Translations under genes and position numbers: made by a program
Notes under the pieces: model-generated
The model's input: only the letters and a program-made list of their open reading frames with translations
Databases searched by the model: none
Told to the model about the DNA's origin: nothing
Assembly: GCA_963739995.1 (NCBI GenBank)
Contig: CAVUCH010000017.1
Span: 1 to 64,000, forward strand
DNA length: 64,000 bases
Reading direction: 5' to 3'
Source: CAVUCH01 sp963739995
Lineage (GTDB): Bacteria > Acidobacteriota > Vicinamibacteria > Vicinamibacterales > JAENWD01
Shown here: positions 57,303 to 64,000 of the stretch, piece by piece
Layout: every line of letters begins with the position of its first letter
How positions within the stretch are numbered: position 1 is the first letter of the stretch

Positions 57303-58268
57303 GTGACGCGTGGGTACGGGCAGTCGGCCGTTCTGGTACTGTCGCTGGCATTCGGGGTCGTGCCCCCCGTGGACGCGCAGGAGAGGACGCCGCCGGGGGG
57401 CGCGGCGGCCGGCGAGGTGCGGGTCGTCAAGGACCAGACGACCATCTGGAGCCGCAACCCAAGCTCGGTGCTCGCTGTTGTGAAGGCCGGCACCGTGCTG
57501 CGGGCCGTCGCACGCGAGGACCGCTGGATCGAGGTTCTGGTCCCCCCCCAAGAGGGCGGCAAGGGCAACACAGGATTCGTGCTTGCGGCCCACGTCGAGC
57601 ACATCGCGGGCACGCCCGACGTTCCGGTGCGCCAGCCCAGGCCCGTGGAGTCCATGTGGGATGAGTCGGGTGACCCCCGCGCGCCGGGCGGGCCCGCACC
57701 GAAGCCGCCCACCGTCGGCGTGCGCGGGTTCGGCGTTGGCAGTTACACGCTGTTCCAGGCGGAGGACAGCTTCGATGCGATCTTCGGCAGCGCCTGGCAG
57801 CCGTTCTATGGTGGCGGCGGACAGGTCGTCTTGTTCGACCGGCTGTTCGTGGAGGGCGCGTTCGAACAGTTCAAGAAGACCGGTCAGCGCGTCGTGGTGT
57901 CCGACGGCGAGGTGTTTCCGCTCGGCATCGAGGACCGCGTGACCATCAACCCGATCACCGTCACTGCCGGGTACCGCTTCCGATCGAACGCGATGCTGGT
58001 GTCGTACGCGGGGGGCGGAGTGGGCTCATATCGTCTCCGCGAGACCTCCGAGTTCGCGGACCCGTCGGAGAACGTCGACGAACGGCATACCAGCTATCAC
58101 GCGCTCGGCGGTGTTGAAGTCGGGGTGAGCAAATGGGTGTTCACCGCCTTCGAGGTGCAGTACACGTCGGTGCCCGACGCGCTTGGCATCCCGGGCGTGT
58201 CGGGCGAGTTCGGGGAGACGAACCTTGGCGGGCTGTCGCTCCGCGTCAAGTTGCTGGTCGGACGATAG
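57303..58268 (+). CDS. Exported SH3-like plus outer-membrane beta-barrel protein
   Basis: 321 residues from GTG 57303. A signal peptide (AVLVLSLAFGVVPPVDAQ) is followed by a bacterial SH3-like domain (VRVVKDQTTIWSRNPSSVLAVVKAGTV region, about 38-100) and a Pro-rich linker. From about 140 alternating strands form an 8-stranded barrel: FGVGSYTLFQAEDSFDAIFG, GGQVVLFDRLFVEGAFEQF, ITVTAGYRFRSN, LGGVEVGVSKWVFTAFEVQY and GGLSLRVKLLV. The fold suggests an outer-membrane anchor. Function unknown. Confidence 0.75.
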   Translation: MTRGYGQSAVLVLSLAFGVVPPVDAQERTPPGGAAAGEVRVVKDQTTIWSRNPSSVLAVVKAGTVLRAVAREDRWIEVLVPPQEGGKGNTGFVLAAHVEHIAGTPDVPVRQPRPVESMWDESGDPRAPGGPAPKPPTVGVRGFGVGSYTLFQAEDSFDAIFGSAWQPFYGGGGQVVLFDRLFVEGAFEQFKKTGQRVVVSDGEVFPLGIEDRVTINPITVTAGYRFRSNAMLVSYAGGGVGSYRLRETSEFADPSENVDERHTSYHALGGVEVGVSKWVFTAFEVQYTSVPDALGIPGVSGEFGETNLGGLSLRVKLLVGR

Positions 58269-58289
58269 GAACAGCTGCAGGCTCCGTTG

Positions 58290-58456
58290 CTAGTGGTCTG
58301 TATCGGCTGAATCGGTAGTGGATTTCGGAGCGCGGCGCCTGGCTGGCAAGGCGCGACGACCGAGCATACCGGGAGTATGCGAGGGAGGAGCAACGCCGCC
58401 AGCCAGGATGCCCCGCCCCAAAAGGCACTACCGATTCAGCCGATACAGGCCACTAG
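58290..58456. repeat. Dispersed hairpin element, copy 5 (best preserved)
   Basis: 167 bp. The 31-base arms 58290-58320 and 58426-58456 are reverse complements with a single mismatch (T at 58297 against C in the other arm's complement). Inside lie GGCTGGCAAGGCGC, the hairpin GCATACCGGGAGTATGC, and GCAACGCCGCCAGCC. The right arm ends in the TAG that is the stop codon of the epimerase gene on the other strand (58453-58455). Confidence 0.93.
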
Positions 58457-59406
58457 GCCTTGCCCGCGGCAAGTGCGTGCTCCGCTTTGTACCACTCCAG
58501 CGTGCGGCGCAGGCCTTCCTCGAACGATACGATCGGCTCGTAGCCCAGGATGTCGCGTGCTCTCGTGATGTCCGCCTGCGAGTCGCGCACGTCCCCTGCC
58601 CGCGGAGGCGTGTGCTCCGGCTTCACGGTGCTGCCCAGCACAGACGCCATCGTCGCGCACAACTCGTTGATGCTGATCCGGCCGCCGACGGCCACGTTGA
58701 TGACCTCACCACTCGCCTGCGGCGCCGTGCAGGCACGCAGGACGCCGTCGACGACGTTCGCGACGTACGTGAAATCGCGGGTCTGCCCGCCGTCGCCCTG
58801 GATCGCGGGCGCGCGCCCTTCCAGCATCCGCATCGCAAACAATGAGATGACTCCCGAGTACGGCGACGAGGGGTCCTGGCGCGGGCCGAAGACGTTGAAG
58901 TAGCGGATCGTCACCGTCTCGAGGCCGTACAGGCGGGTGAACAGCCGCAGGTACTGCTCCCCTACCAACTTCTGCAGCGCGTACGGGGAGAGCGGATCGG
59001 TCGGCATGTCTTCGCGCTTCGGCAGCGTCGGGGTGTCGCCGTACGCCGACGACGACCCGGCGTACACCAGTCGCTTGACGCCGGCATCCCGCGCAGCGAC
59101 GAGCACGCTCAACGTGGCGTCGATGTTCGCGCGGTTCGACGTGATGGGATCACTGACCGATCGGGGCACCGACGGGATCGCGGCCTGGTGCAGCACGTAA
59201 TCCACGCCGGCCACCGCCGTGCGCGCAACATCGAGATCCGCCACATCGCCCTCGACGAACTCGACCGTCCGCAAGTGCGCGAGGTTGCGCCGGTGGCCCG
59301 TGATCAGGCTGTCGGCCACGCGCACGCGCTCGCCCCGCCGTTCGAGTTCTTCTGCGAGATGCGAGCCGATGAAGCCGGCGCCACCGGTTACCAAGTAGAA
59401 AGCCAT
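58453..59406 (-). CDS. NAD-dependent sugar-nucleotide epimerase (GalE/WbpP-like)
   Basis: 317 residues of the extended SDR family. GGAGFIG at residues 8-14 binds NAD; the catalytic pair is in YALQKLVGEQY (Tyr-x-x-x-Lys), with VYAGSSSAYG before it. TIRYFNVFGPRQDPSSPYSG and QTRDFTYVANVVDG are typical of UDP-GlcNAc/GalNAc 4-epimerases. It likely makes precursors for surface polysaccharide. Its stop codon lies within the end of the hairpin element. Confidence 0.92.
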   Translation of the reverse strand: MAFYLVTGGAGFIGSHLAEELERRGERVRVADSLITGHRRNLAHLRTVEFVEGDVADLDVARTAVAGVDYVLHQAAIPSVPRSVSDPITSNRANIDATLSVLVAARDAGVKRLVYAGSSSAYGDTPTLPKREDMPTDPLSPYALQKLVGEQYLRLFTRLYGLETVTIRYFNVFGPRQDPSSPYSGVISLFAMRMLEGRAPAIQGDGGQTRDFTYVANVVDGVLRACTAPQASGEVINVAVGGRISINELCATMASVLGSTVKPEHTPPRAGDVRDSQADITRARDILGYEPIVSFEEGLRRTLEWYKAEHALAAGKA

Positions 59407-59511
59407 GTCACCTCGTTCAACAAAAAACGCCCCTACCCAATTCCTGATGTGACAGTCGGGAACAGGCCACCGGCTGCCTGTACCCCGACACGGCCACTTC
59501 CGTCCGCTTCG

Positions 59512-60654
59512 CTACTGCGAGCTCGCGCCTGGAAACGGTGCCGGGTTCAGGCCGGGAACGACGCGGAGCGCATTCGCGTAATACAACTTCCGCAGCACCC
59601 CGTCCGGCAGATCGAGTCCGTACAGCTTCCAGAAGGCGTGGTAGTCGCGGTAGTAGTCGAAATACTCGTCAGCGGTCTCGAACGTGCGCCAGAAGTATGG
59701 GTACTCGGCTGGGGCCCATGAGTCCTTCCCGAACAGCACGCGATCCTGATACGCCGTGAAGAACTCGTGTGCGAACCGGGGCTGCCGTCCGAGCTCCGCG
59801 AGGATCGCGCCGGTCTCCACGTAGACGTTCGGCATCGCGTCGAGCATGCGCCGCAGCCGCCCGAGGTCGTTCGCGTGGAACCCCATGTGGGCCGCGATGA
59901 ACGTCGTGCTGCGATGCTTCGTGAACAATCGGTCGCGCTCCGCCATGAGCGTTTCGAAGGCCGGGAACGTTTCGGCCGGCCGGCGGCGCTGCGGGTGCAC
60001 CTGCAATTCGAGCCACCGTTCGTTCGTCACATCCACCGGATCGAAGAAAGATGCGGGCTCCCCGGTGTGGATCAGCACGGGTACCTTCAGCCGCGCGCAG
60101 GCGGCCCACACCGGATCGAGCTCGGCGTCGTCCACCGGCACGCGCGCGCCGTTTGCACGCTTCACGCTCAGACCCAGATTCTTGAAAATCTTCAACCCGC
60201 GCGCGCCGGCCGCGATGTCCGCTTCGAGACGGGCCGCCGCACGCCGGCCATAACCCGGAGCGTCGACATCCGAAAAATCGAGGTTCGCGAACACCACCAT
60301 GCGGTCAGGGGCGGGGCTCGCCGCAACCGTCGCGAGCATTTCCTTCAGGCCCTCCCCGGTGCCGCCACTGAGGTTCACGAGCACACGCAGGTTCAGGGCA
60401 TCCATTTCGCGGACGAGCTGCGCATAGCCCGCGGGCGTGAGGCGGGAGTGATGGCTGTGGACATCGATCACCGGGTACTTCGCCTGGGGCACCGGGTGCG
60501 CGGGAACGACGAGCGTGGACCTCGGCTTGTACTCCCGGATCGAGAGATCCTGCGCGCCGACCAATGCCGACCACGCGGCAAGCGCCGCGGCTAACACGAC
60601 GAGAAGGGACACGCACCGACGGACGCGCCGCCTGGTGCCGCGCGGGCATGACAT
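59512..60654 (-). CDS. Exported amidohydrolase (Amidohydro_2 family)
   Basis: About 380 residues. A signal (VSLLVVLAAALAAWSALVGAQ) precedes REYKPRSTLVVPAHPV and the barrel: VIDVHSHHS, GARGLKIFKNLGLSV, VPVLIHTGEPASFF, TTFIAAHMGFHANDL and VLFGKDSWAPAEY. It is a paralogue of the gene at 29938, with the same pre-barrel motif. The start is taken at ATG 60654, ten bases from the 3' end of rnpB; no ribosome site is evident, and a GTG at the signal core is possible. Confidence 0.85.
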   Translation of the reverse strand: MSCPRGTRRRVRRCVSLLVVLAAALAAWSALVGAQDLSIREYKPRSTLVVPAHPVPQAKYPVIDVHSHHSRLTPAGYAQLVREMDALNLRVLVNLSGGTGEGLKEMLATVAASPAPDRMVVFANLDFSDVDAPGYGRRAAARLEADIAAGARGLKIFKNLGLSVKRANGARVPVDDAELDPVWAACARLKVPVLIHTGEPASFFDPVDVTNERWLELQVHPQRRRPAETFPAFETLMAERDRLFTKHRSTTFIAAHMGFHANDLGRLRRMLDAMPNVYVETGAILAELGRQPRFAHEFFTAYQDRVLFGKDSWAPAEYPYFWRTFETADEYFDYYRDYHAFWKLYGLDLPDGVLRKLYYANALRVVPGLNPAPFPGASSQ

Positions 60655-60663
60655 GAGAAAAGT

Positions 60664-61215
60664 GCCGCAGTCGCACCGTAAGCCGAATTCTGTCCGCCTT
60701 CGTCTTGCCATGGCGCCTTGCGACGCGGAGGCCGAGCGACGGCGGGACGATCATTCCTCTAGCCCCGTCATTGCTGGCGGGATCAAGCGACCGACCCGGA
60801 GGCTTCGGACGGGCCGTCCTCGAACGCCTCCCTATTTGGTCTTGCTCCGTGCGGGGTTTTGCCTGCCACCCGTGTTGCCACGGGCGCGGTGCGCTCTTAC
60901 CGCACCATTTCACCCTTACCTGCCTTCGCCCTTCGGGCTACGGCGCGGCAGGCCCGCCTGATCTGCAATTCCCAGCATCGCACAGAGCTGTGGGCTCGTT
61001 GTGTCGGCGTGGCCTGCAACATCGCGGGCTTGCCGCGCCGTAGCGCCAAAGGCGCGAAGGCGGGCGGTATATTTTCTGTGCCACTTTCCTTCGGGTTGCC
61101 CCGACCGGGGATTACCCGGCGCACTGCCCTGCGGAGTTCGGACTTTCCTCCCCTCGGAACGGTTCCGGGCGAACCCGGCCTGCCACGAGCGGCGATCGTC
61201 TGGCGCGGCTGCGGC
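60664..61215 (-). ncRNA. rnpB: RNase P RNA, bacterial type A, with enlarged P12
   Basis: Conserved regions appear in order on the minus strand: GAGGAAAGTCCGAACTCC near 61155, a GGGTAATCCCCGG stem and CACAGAAAATATACCGCC near 61070, GGTAAGGGTGAAA near 60915, GGTAAGAGCGCACCGCG, GCAAGACCAAATAGG near 60840, AGAGGAATGATCGTC near 60755 and ACAGAATTCGGCTTAC near 60685. The ends GCCGCAGCCGCGCC and GGTGCGACTGCGGC pair as P1. The RNA cleaves tRNA 5' leaders. At about 552 nt it is much longer than the E. coli RNA (377 nt), mainly because P12 spans about 60921-61062. Confidence 0.95.
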
Positions 61216-62585
61216 TATCCGTCTGATTCCTGCTTGATGTTGTACTGCTCCAGTTTCTTGTACAGGTTGCTGCGAGGCGTGTCGATGAGCTCGGCTGTCT
61301 TGGAAATGTTCCAGCCGGTTTCCCGGAGCTTCTGCACCAGGAAGGCGCGCTCCGACACTTCCTTGTGCTCCCGGAGCGTACCCGCCTTGCCCATGTCATT
61401 ATCCGGCCCGCGTGGCGGCCCGTCAACGCGGATGCTCTCGGGCAGGTCCGCCAGGTCGATGCTGTCGGCCGGCGTCATGATGATCAGCCGCTCCACGGTG
61501 TTCCGCAGCTCCCGGATGTTGCCCTTCCAGCGGTAGCGCTGCAGGACGTCCATCGCCGCCGGCGTGACCCGCTTCGGACGGAAGTTGTTGTCGCGGGCGA
61601 ACAGGTCCGCGAAGTGGCGCACGAGCAGCGGAATGTCGTCCTTCCGGTCCCGCAGGGGCGGCACGTAGATAGGGATGACCGCGAGGCGGAAGTACAGGTC
61701 CTCCCGGAAGGTGCCCTTCTCGATCTCGTCCTCGAGGTTCTTGTTGGTGGCCGCAATCACGCGTACGTCCACCTTGCTGGTGCGGGCCGAGCCGAGCCGT
61801 TCGACCTCGCCTTCCTGCAACACGCGCAGCACTTTGGCCTGCGTCTTCAGGCTCATGTCCCCGACCTCGTCGAGGAAGATGGTTCCCTTGTCGGCCTGCT
61901 CGAACTTGCCAATCTGCTTCTCGGTTGCCCCCGTGAACGAGCCCTTCTCGTGGCCGAACAGCTCGGATTCAATCAGGTCGTCCGGGATTGCGGCACAATT
62001 CACCTGCACGAACCGGTCGCGGCTGCGCAGGCTGTTGCGATGGATGGCCCTGGCGACGAGCTCCTTGCCGACGCCGCTCTCACCGGCAATCAAGACCGTC
62101 GCATTGGTCGGCGCGGCACGGCGGATCGCGTCCATCACCTTCTTCAGGTGCGGGCTCTCCCCAACGATCTGGTGCCGAACCTCCACCACTCGCTTGAGCG
62201 ACCGGTTCTCGTCGGCGAGCCGGCTGCGGTCGAGGACATTGCGAATCGTGACGAGCACGCGCTCGCTCGCCAGCGGCTTCTCGATGAAATCCAGCGCACC
62301 GAGCTTCGTGGCATCGACCGCCGTCGTCACCGTCGCGTGGCCGGAAATCATGACGACGGGCACGGTTTCGTTCGCGGCCTTGATGCGCTGCAGCACCTCG
62401 AGCCCATCCATGCCGGGCATCTTGATGTCGAGGAACACGAGGTCCGGATTCTCACGGTCCACCGTCGCAAGTCCGTCCTGGCCCGTGGCGGCGCCGAGGA
62501 ACTCGTAGCCCTCGTACTCGAGAATCATCCGTAGCGAATCGCGGATGGCCGCCTCATCGTCGATGACGAGAATGCGCGATTTCAT
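61215..62585 (-). CDS. NtrC-family sigma-54-dependent response regulator
   Basis: 456 residues from ATG 62585. Receiver with Asp9/Asp10 and phospho-acceptor Asp53 (VFLDIKMPG); AAA+ domain with Walker A GESGVGKE (168-175), the sigma-54 contact loop GSFTGA (215-220, usual form GAFTGA) and Walker B GTIFLDE (234-240); C-terminal Fis-type helix-turn-helix (WNISKTAELIDTPRSNLYKKLEQ). It activates sigma-54 promoters after phosphorylation; no partner kinase is in the window. The stop codon abuts the 5' end of rnpB, and an HtrA gene precedes it. Confidence 0.95.
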   Translation of the reverse strand: MKSRILVIDDEAAIRDSLRMILEYEGYEFLGAATGQDGLATVDRENPDLVFLDIKMPGMDGLEVLQRIKAANETVPVVMISGHATVTTAVDATKLGALDFIEKPLASERVLVTIRNVLDRSRLADENRSLKRVVEVRHQIVGESPHLKKVMDAIRRAAPTNATVLIAGESGVGKELVARAIHRNSLRSRDRFVQVNCAAIPDDLIESELFGHEKGSFTGATEKQIGKFEQADKGTIFLDEVGDMSLKTQAKVLRVLQEGEVERLGSARTSKVDVRVIAATNKNLEDEIEKGTFREDLYFRLAVIPIYVPPLRDRKDDIPLLVRHFADLFARDNNFRPKRVTPAAMDVLQRYRWKGNIRELRNTVERLIIMTPADSIDLADLPESIRVDGPPRGPDNDMGKAGTLREHKEVSERAFLVQKLRETGWNISKTAELIDTPRSNLYKKLEQYNIKQESDG

Positions 62586-62634
62586 GGATCTCACAGGCGT
62601 GTGTGGGACGTCTCGGCCGGCAGCGGATAGTCCG

Positions 62635-64000
62635 TCACGGCGCGTCGATGCGGACGGCGCGCAGCGTACGACCGGAATCGGGCACGTAGAGGTAGAAGGT
62701 CAGGACGTCACCGGTCCGTGCGCCGGCCGTCATTCGGCTGTACTCCGCCGCGGATGTCACCCGACGCCGGTTGATCTCCAGAATTACCGCGCCGCGTTCG
62801 ATCTCGGCATCGAAGGCCGGGCTCATGGGGTCGACCCGCCACACGACAACGCCCTGCAGCGCGCGGGGCAGGCGATAGCGCTGGCGCGCATCTGAATCGA
62901 GGTCACGGACGGTCAGGCCGATCGCTTGGGCCGTCGGCGACGAACCCGGCGCGGTCGGTTCCGGCTTCGCCGCGGCGACGTCGTCGTGGCCGGGTCGCTC
63001 GGCCAGCTTGACGGTCGCGAGCACAGGCCGTCCGTCCCGCAGGACGTTGAGACGCACCGTCGTGCCCGGCACGCGGGCGGCGACGGTGCGAATCAACTGG
63101 TCATTGCTGGCGACGGCCGCACCGTCGACTGCGATGATCAGGTCGTAGACCCGCAGGCCCGCCCGGTCACCCGGCGATCCGACGGTCACGTCCTGCACGA
63201 GTGCCCCCTGCGCGGTGGAGAGACGGAGAGAGCGCTGCAGGTCGGGATCCACGTCGCGCAGGGCAACCCCGATGAACCCGCGCGACACCCGCCCGCGCTC
63301 CTTGAGCTGGGGCAGGATGGCCACGGCCTGGTTCACGGGCACCGCAAACCCTATGTTGCTCGCTCGTGAGCTGATGGCCGCATTGATTCCGATCACCTCG
63401 CCGCGACCGTTGATCAGCGGGCCGCCGCTGTTACCGAAGTTGATGGCCGCGTCGGTCTGAATGTAGTTGTCGAGGCTGGGGTCGAACAGCTTCCGGCCGA
63501 TGTAGCTGACGACGCCGACCGTGACCGTGTGCTCGTATGCGAGCGGATTGCCGATGGCGCACACCCATTCACCGACACGCAGCAAATCCGAATTGCCCAG
63601 CGGTGCGAACGGGAGCGGTCCCGTCGCGTCGACCTTGATGAGCGCGATGTCGATGATCGGGTCCGTGCCGACAAGACGCGCACGCAGCGTGCGGCCGTCC
63701 GACAGCTTCACCGTGATCCGTTCCGCCCGATCGATCACGTGATGGTTCGTGAGCACGTACCCGTCGCCGCCGATGATCACGCCGCTGCCGGCGCCCTTGC
63801 GCGGCACGTCGCCGTCGCTGCGGCCGCTGCCGCCGGGCCCGAACAGCTCGGGCGGAACCGGATGCCCCTCGGGCAATTGCAGGCGGCCCCGGGAGGTGGC
63901 GTCGATGTTGACGACCGCCGGGTTGATCAGCTCGGCGATGTCGGCGAAGTTGACGCCGCCCGCGGGCAGAACCGCCGGACGTGCCGCGGCGCGGCGCGGC
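62635..64000 (-). CDS. HtrA/DegP-type serine protease with two PDZ domains (5' end outside window)
   Basis: The frame is open to the right edge, so the start and signal peptide lie outside. Visible protease parts are GSGVIIGGDGYVLTNHHVID with the catalytic His, DPIIDIALIKVD with Asp and FGNSGGPLINGRGEVIGIN with the Ser. PDZ1 begins near RGFIGVALRDVDPDLQ and PDZ2 near IGLTVRDLDSDARQ, ending at 62635. It degrades or refolds damaged periplasmic proteins. An internal TTG at 63876 gives a false shorter start. Together with the sigma-54 regulator 49 bp downstream it may form a stress operon. Confidence 0.93.
   Translation of the reverse strand, partial: PRRAAARPAVLPAGGVNFADIAELINPAVVNIDATSRGRLQLPEGHPVPPELFGPGGSGRSDGDVPRKGAGSGVIIGGDGYVLTNHHVIDRAERITVKLSDGRTLRARLVGTDPIIDIALIKVDATGPLPFAPLGNSDLLRVGEWVCAIGNPLAYEHTVTVGVVSYIGRKLFDPSLDNYIQTDAAINFGNSGGPLINGRGEVIGINAAISSRASNIGFAVPVNQAVAILPQLKERGRVSRGFIGVALRDVDPDLQRSLRLSTAQGALVQDVTVGSPGDRAGLRVYDLIIAVDGAAVASNDQLIRTVAARVPGTTVRLNVLRDGRPVLATVKLAERPGHDDVAAAKPEPTAPGSSPTAQAIGLTVRDLDSDARQRYRLPRALQGVVVWRVDPMSPAFDAEIERGAVILEINRRRVTSAAEYSRMTAGARTGDVLTFYLYVPDSGRTLRAVRIDAP

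Noticed and set aside
61365..62534. 389-residue open frame antisense to the sigma-54 regulator
   Set aside because: Shadow of the AAA+ gene; no own motif or ribosome site.
1..64000. Search for tRNA or rRNA genes, integrases, attachment sites or phage defence clusters
   Set aside because: Nothing recognisable was seen by eye; a tRNAscan or HMM search could still find short genes I missed.

Overview
The window is GC-rich (roughly two thirds G+C by eye), with densely packed genes in short runs on both strands. No plasmid, phage or integrase genes are visible. The gene set suggests a chromosomal segment of an Acidobacteriota bacterium, possibly Vicinamibacteria-like: a TolB-type propeller of the kind fused to Ser/Thr kinases, many secreted amidohydrolases, DUF4097-like and FG-GAP proteins, a crystallin-fold lipoprotein, a PPi-type phosphofructokinase and a sigma-54 regulator next to HtrA. 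This placement is an inference from family content; there is no rRNA or other phylogenetic marker here except the RNase P RNA.

Layout. 1-2.5 kb: a sugar-binding protein (cut by the left edge) divergent from an FGGY kinase. 2.5-13 kb: small metabolic and stress genes (exported carbonic anhydrase, SYLF, DinB, KGG, GYD, VOC, Mth938-like, isochorismatase-like, ACT repressor-like) mixed with gene remnants. 13-20 kb: an FG-GAP protein, then a small membrane protein, a LiaF-like protein, a LytS-type kinase and a LytTR regulator, an epimerase and an NGP-repeat exported protein. 20-28 kb: nitrilase-type hydrolase, LigD-type ligase, two GT2 glycosyltransferases, 1-Cys peroxiredoxin and a class C serine hydrolase. 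28-36 kb: secreted carbohydrate-related proteins, including a beta-helix protein with five near-identical BACON repeats. 36-39 kb: a kinase / PIG-L deacetylase / HAD phosphatase cassette. 39.5-45.2 kb: a complete lactate/glycolate locus (permease divergent from glcD-glcE-glcF) with a perfect palindrome between the two transcription units. 45-54 kb: PPi-PFK, esterase, AlkB, amidohydrolase, DHDPS-like enzyme, epimerase, GNAT. 54-55 kb: PilZ, GspH-type pseudopilin and ComEA. 56-64 kb: S8 protease with an outer-membrane barrel protein, epimerase, amidohydrolase, rnpB, NtrC-type regulator and HtrA (cut by the right edge).

Three signals are not explained by ordinary genes. (1) A dispersed element of about 140-170 bp occurs five times, always between genes. 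Its core is shared, but each copy has its own self-complementary terminal arms, so complementarity is kept while sequence changes. (2) The RNase P RNA has a P12 region of about 140 nt built from a long inverted repeat. (3) Six otherwise intact genes are each broken by exactly one extra base. The last probably reflects insertion errors in the assembly, but it decides how those genes must be read. I did not find a convincing new multi-gene defence or biosynthetic system.
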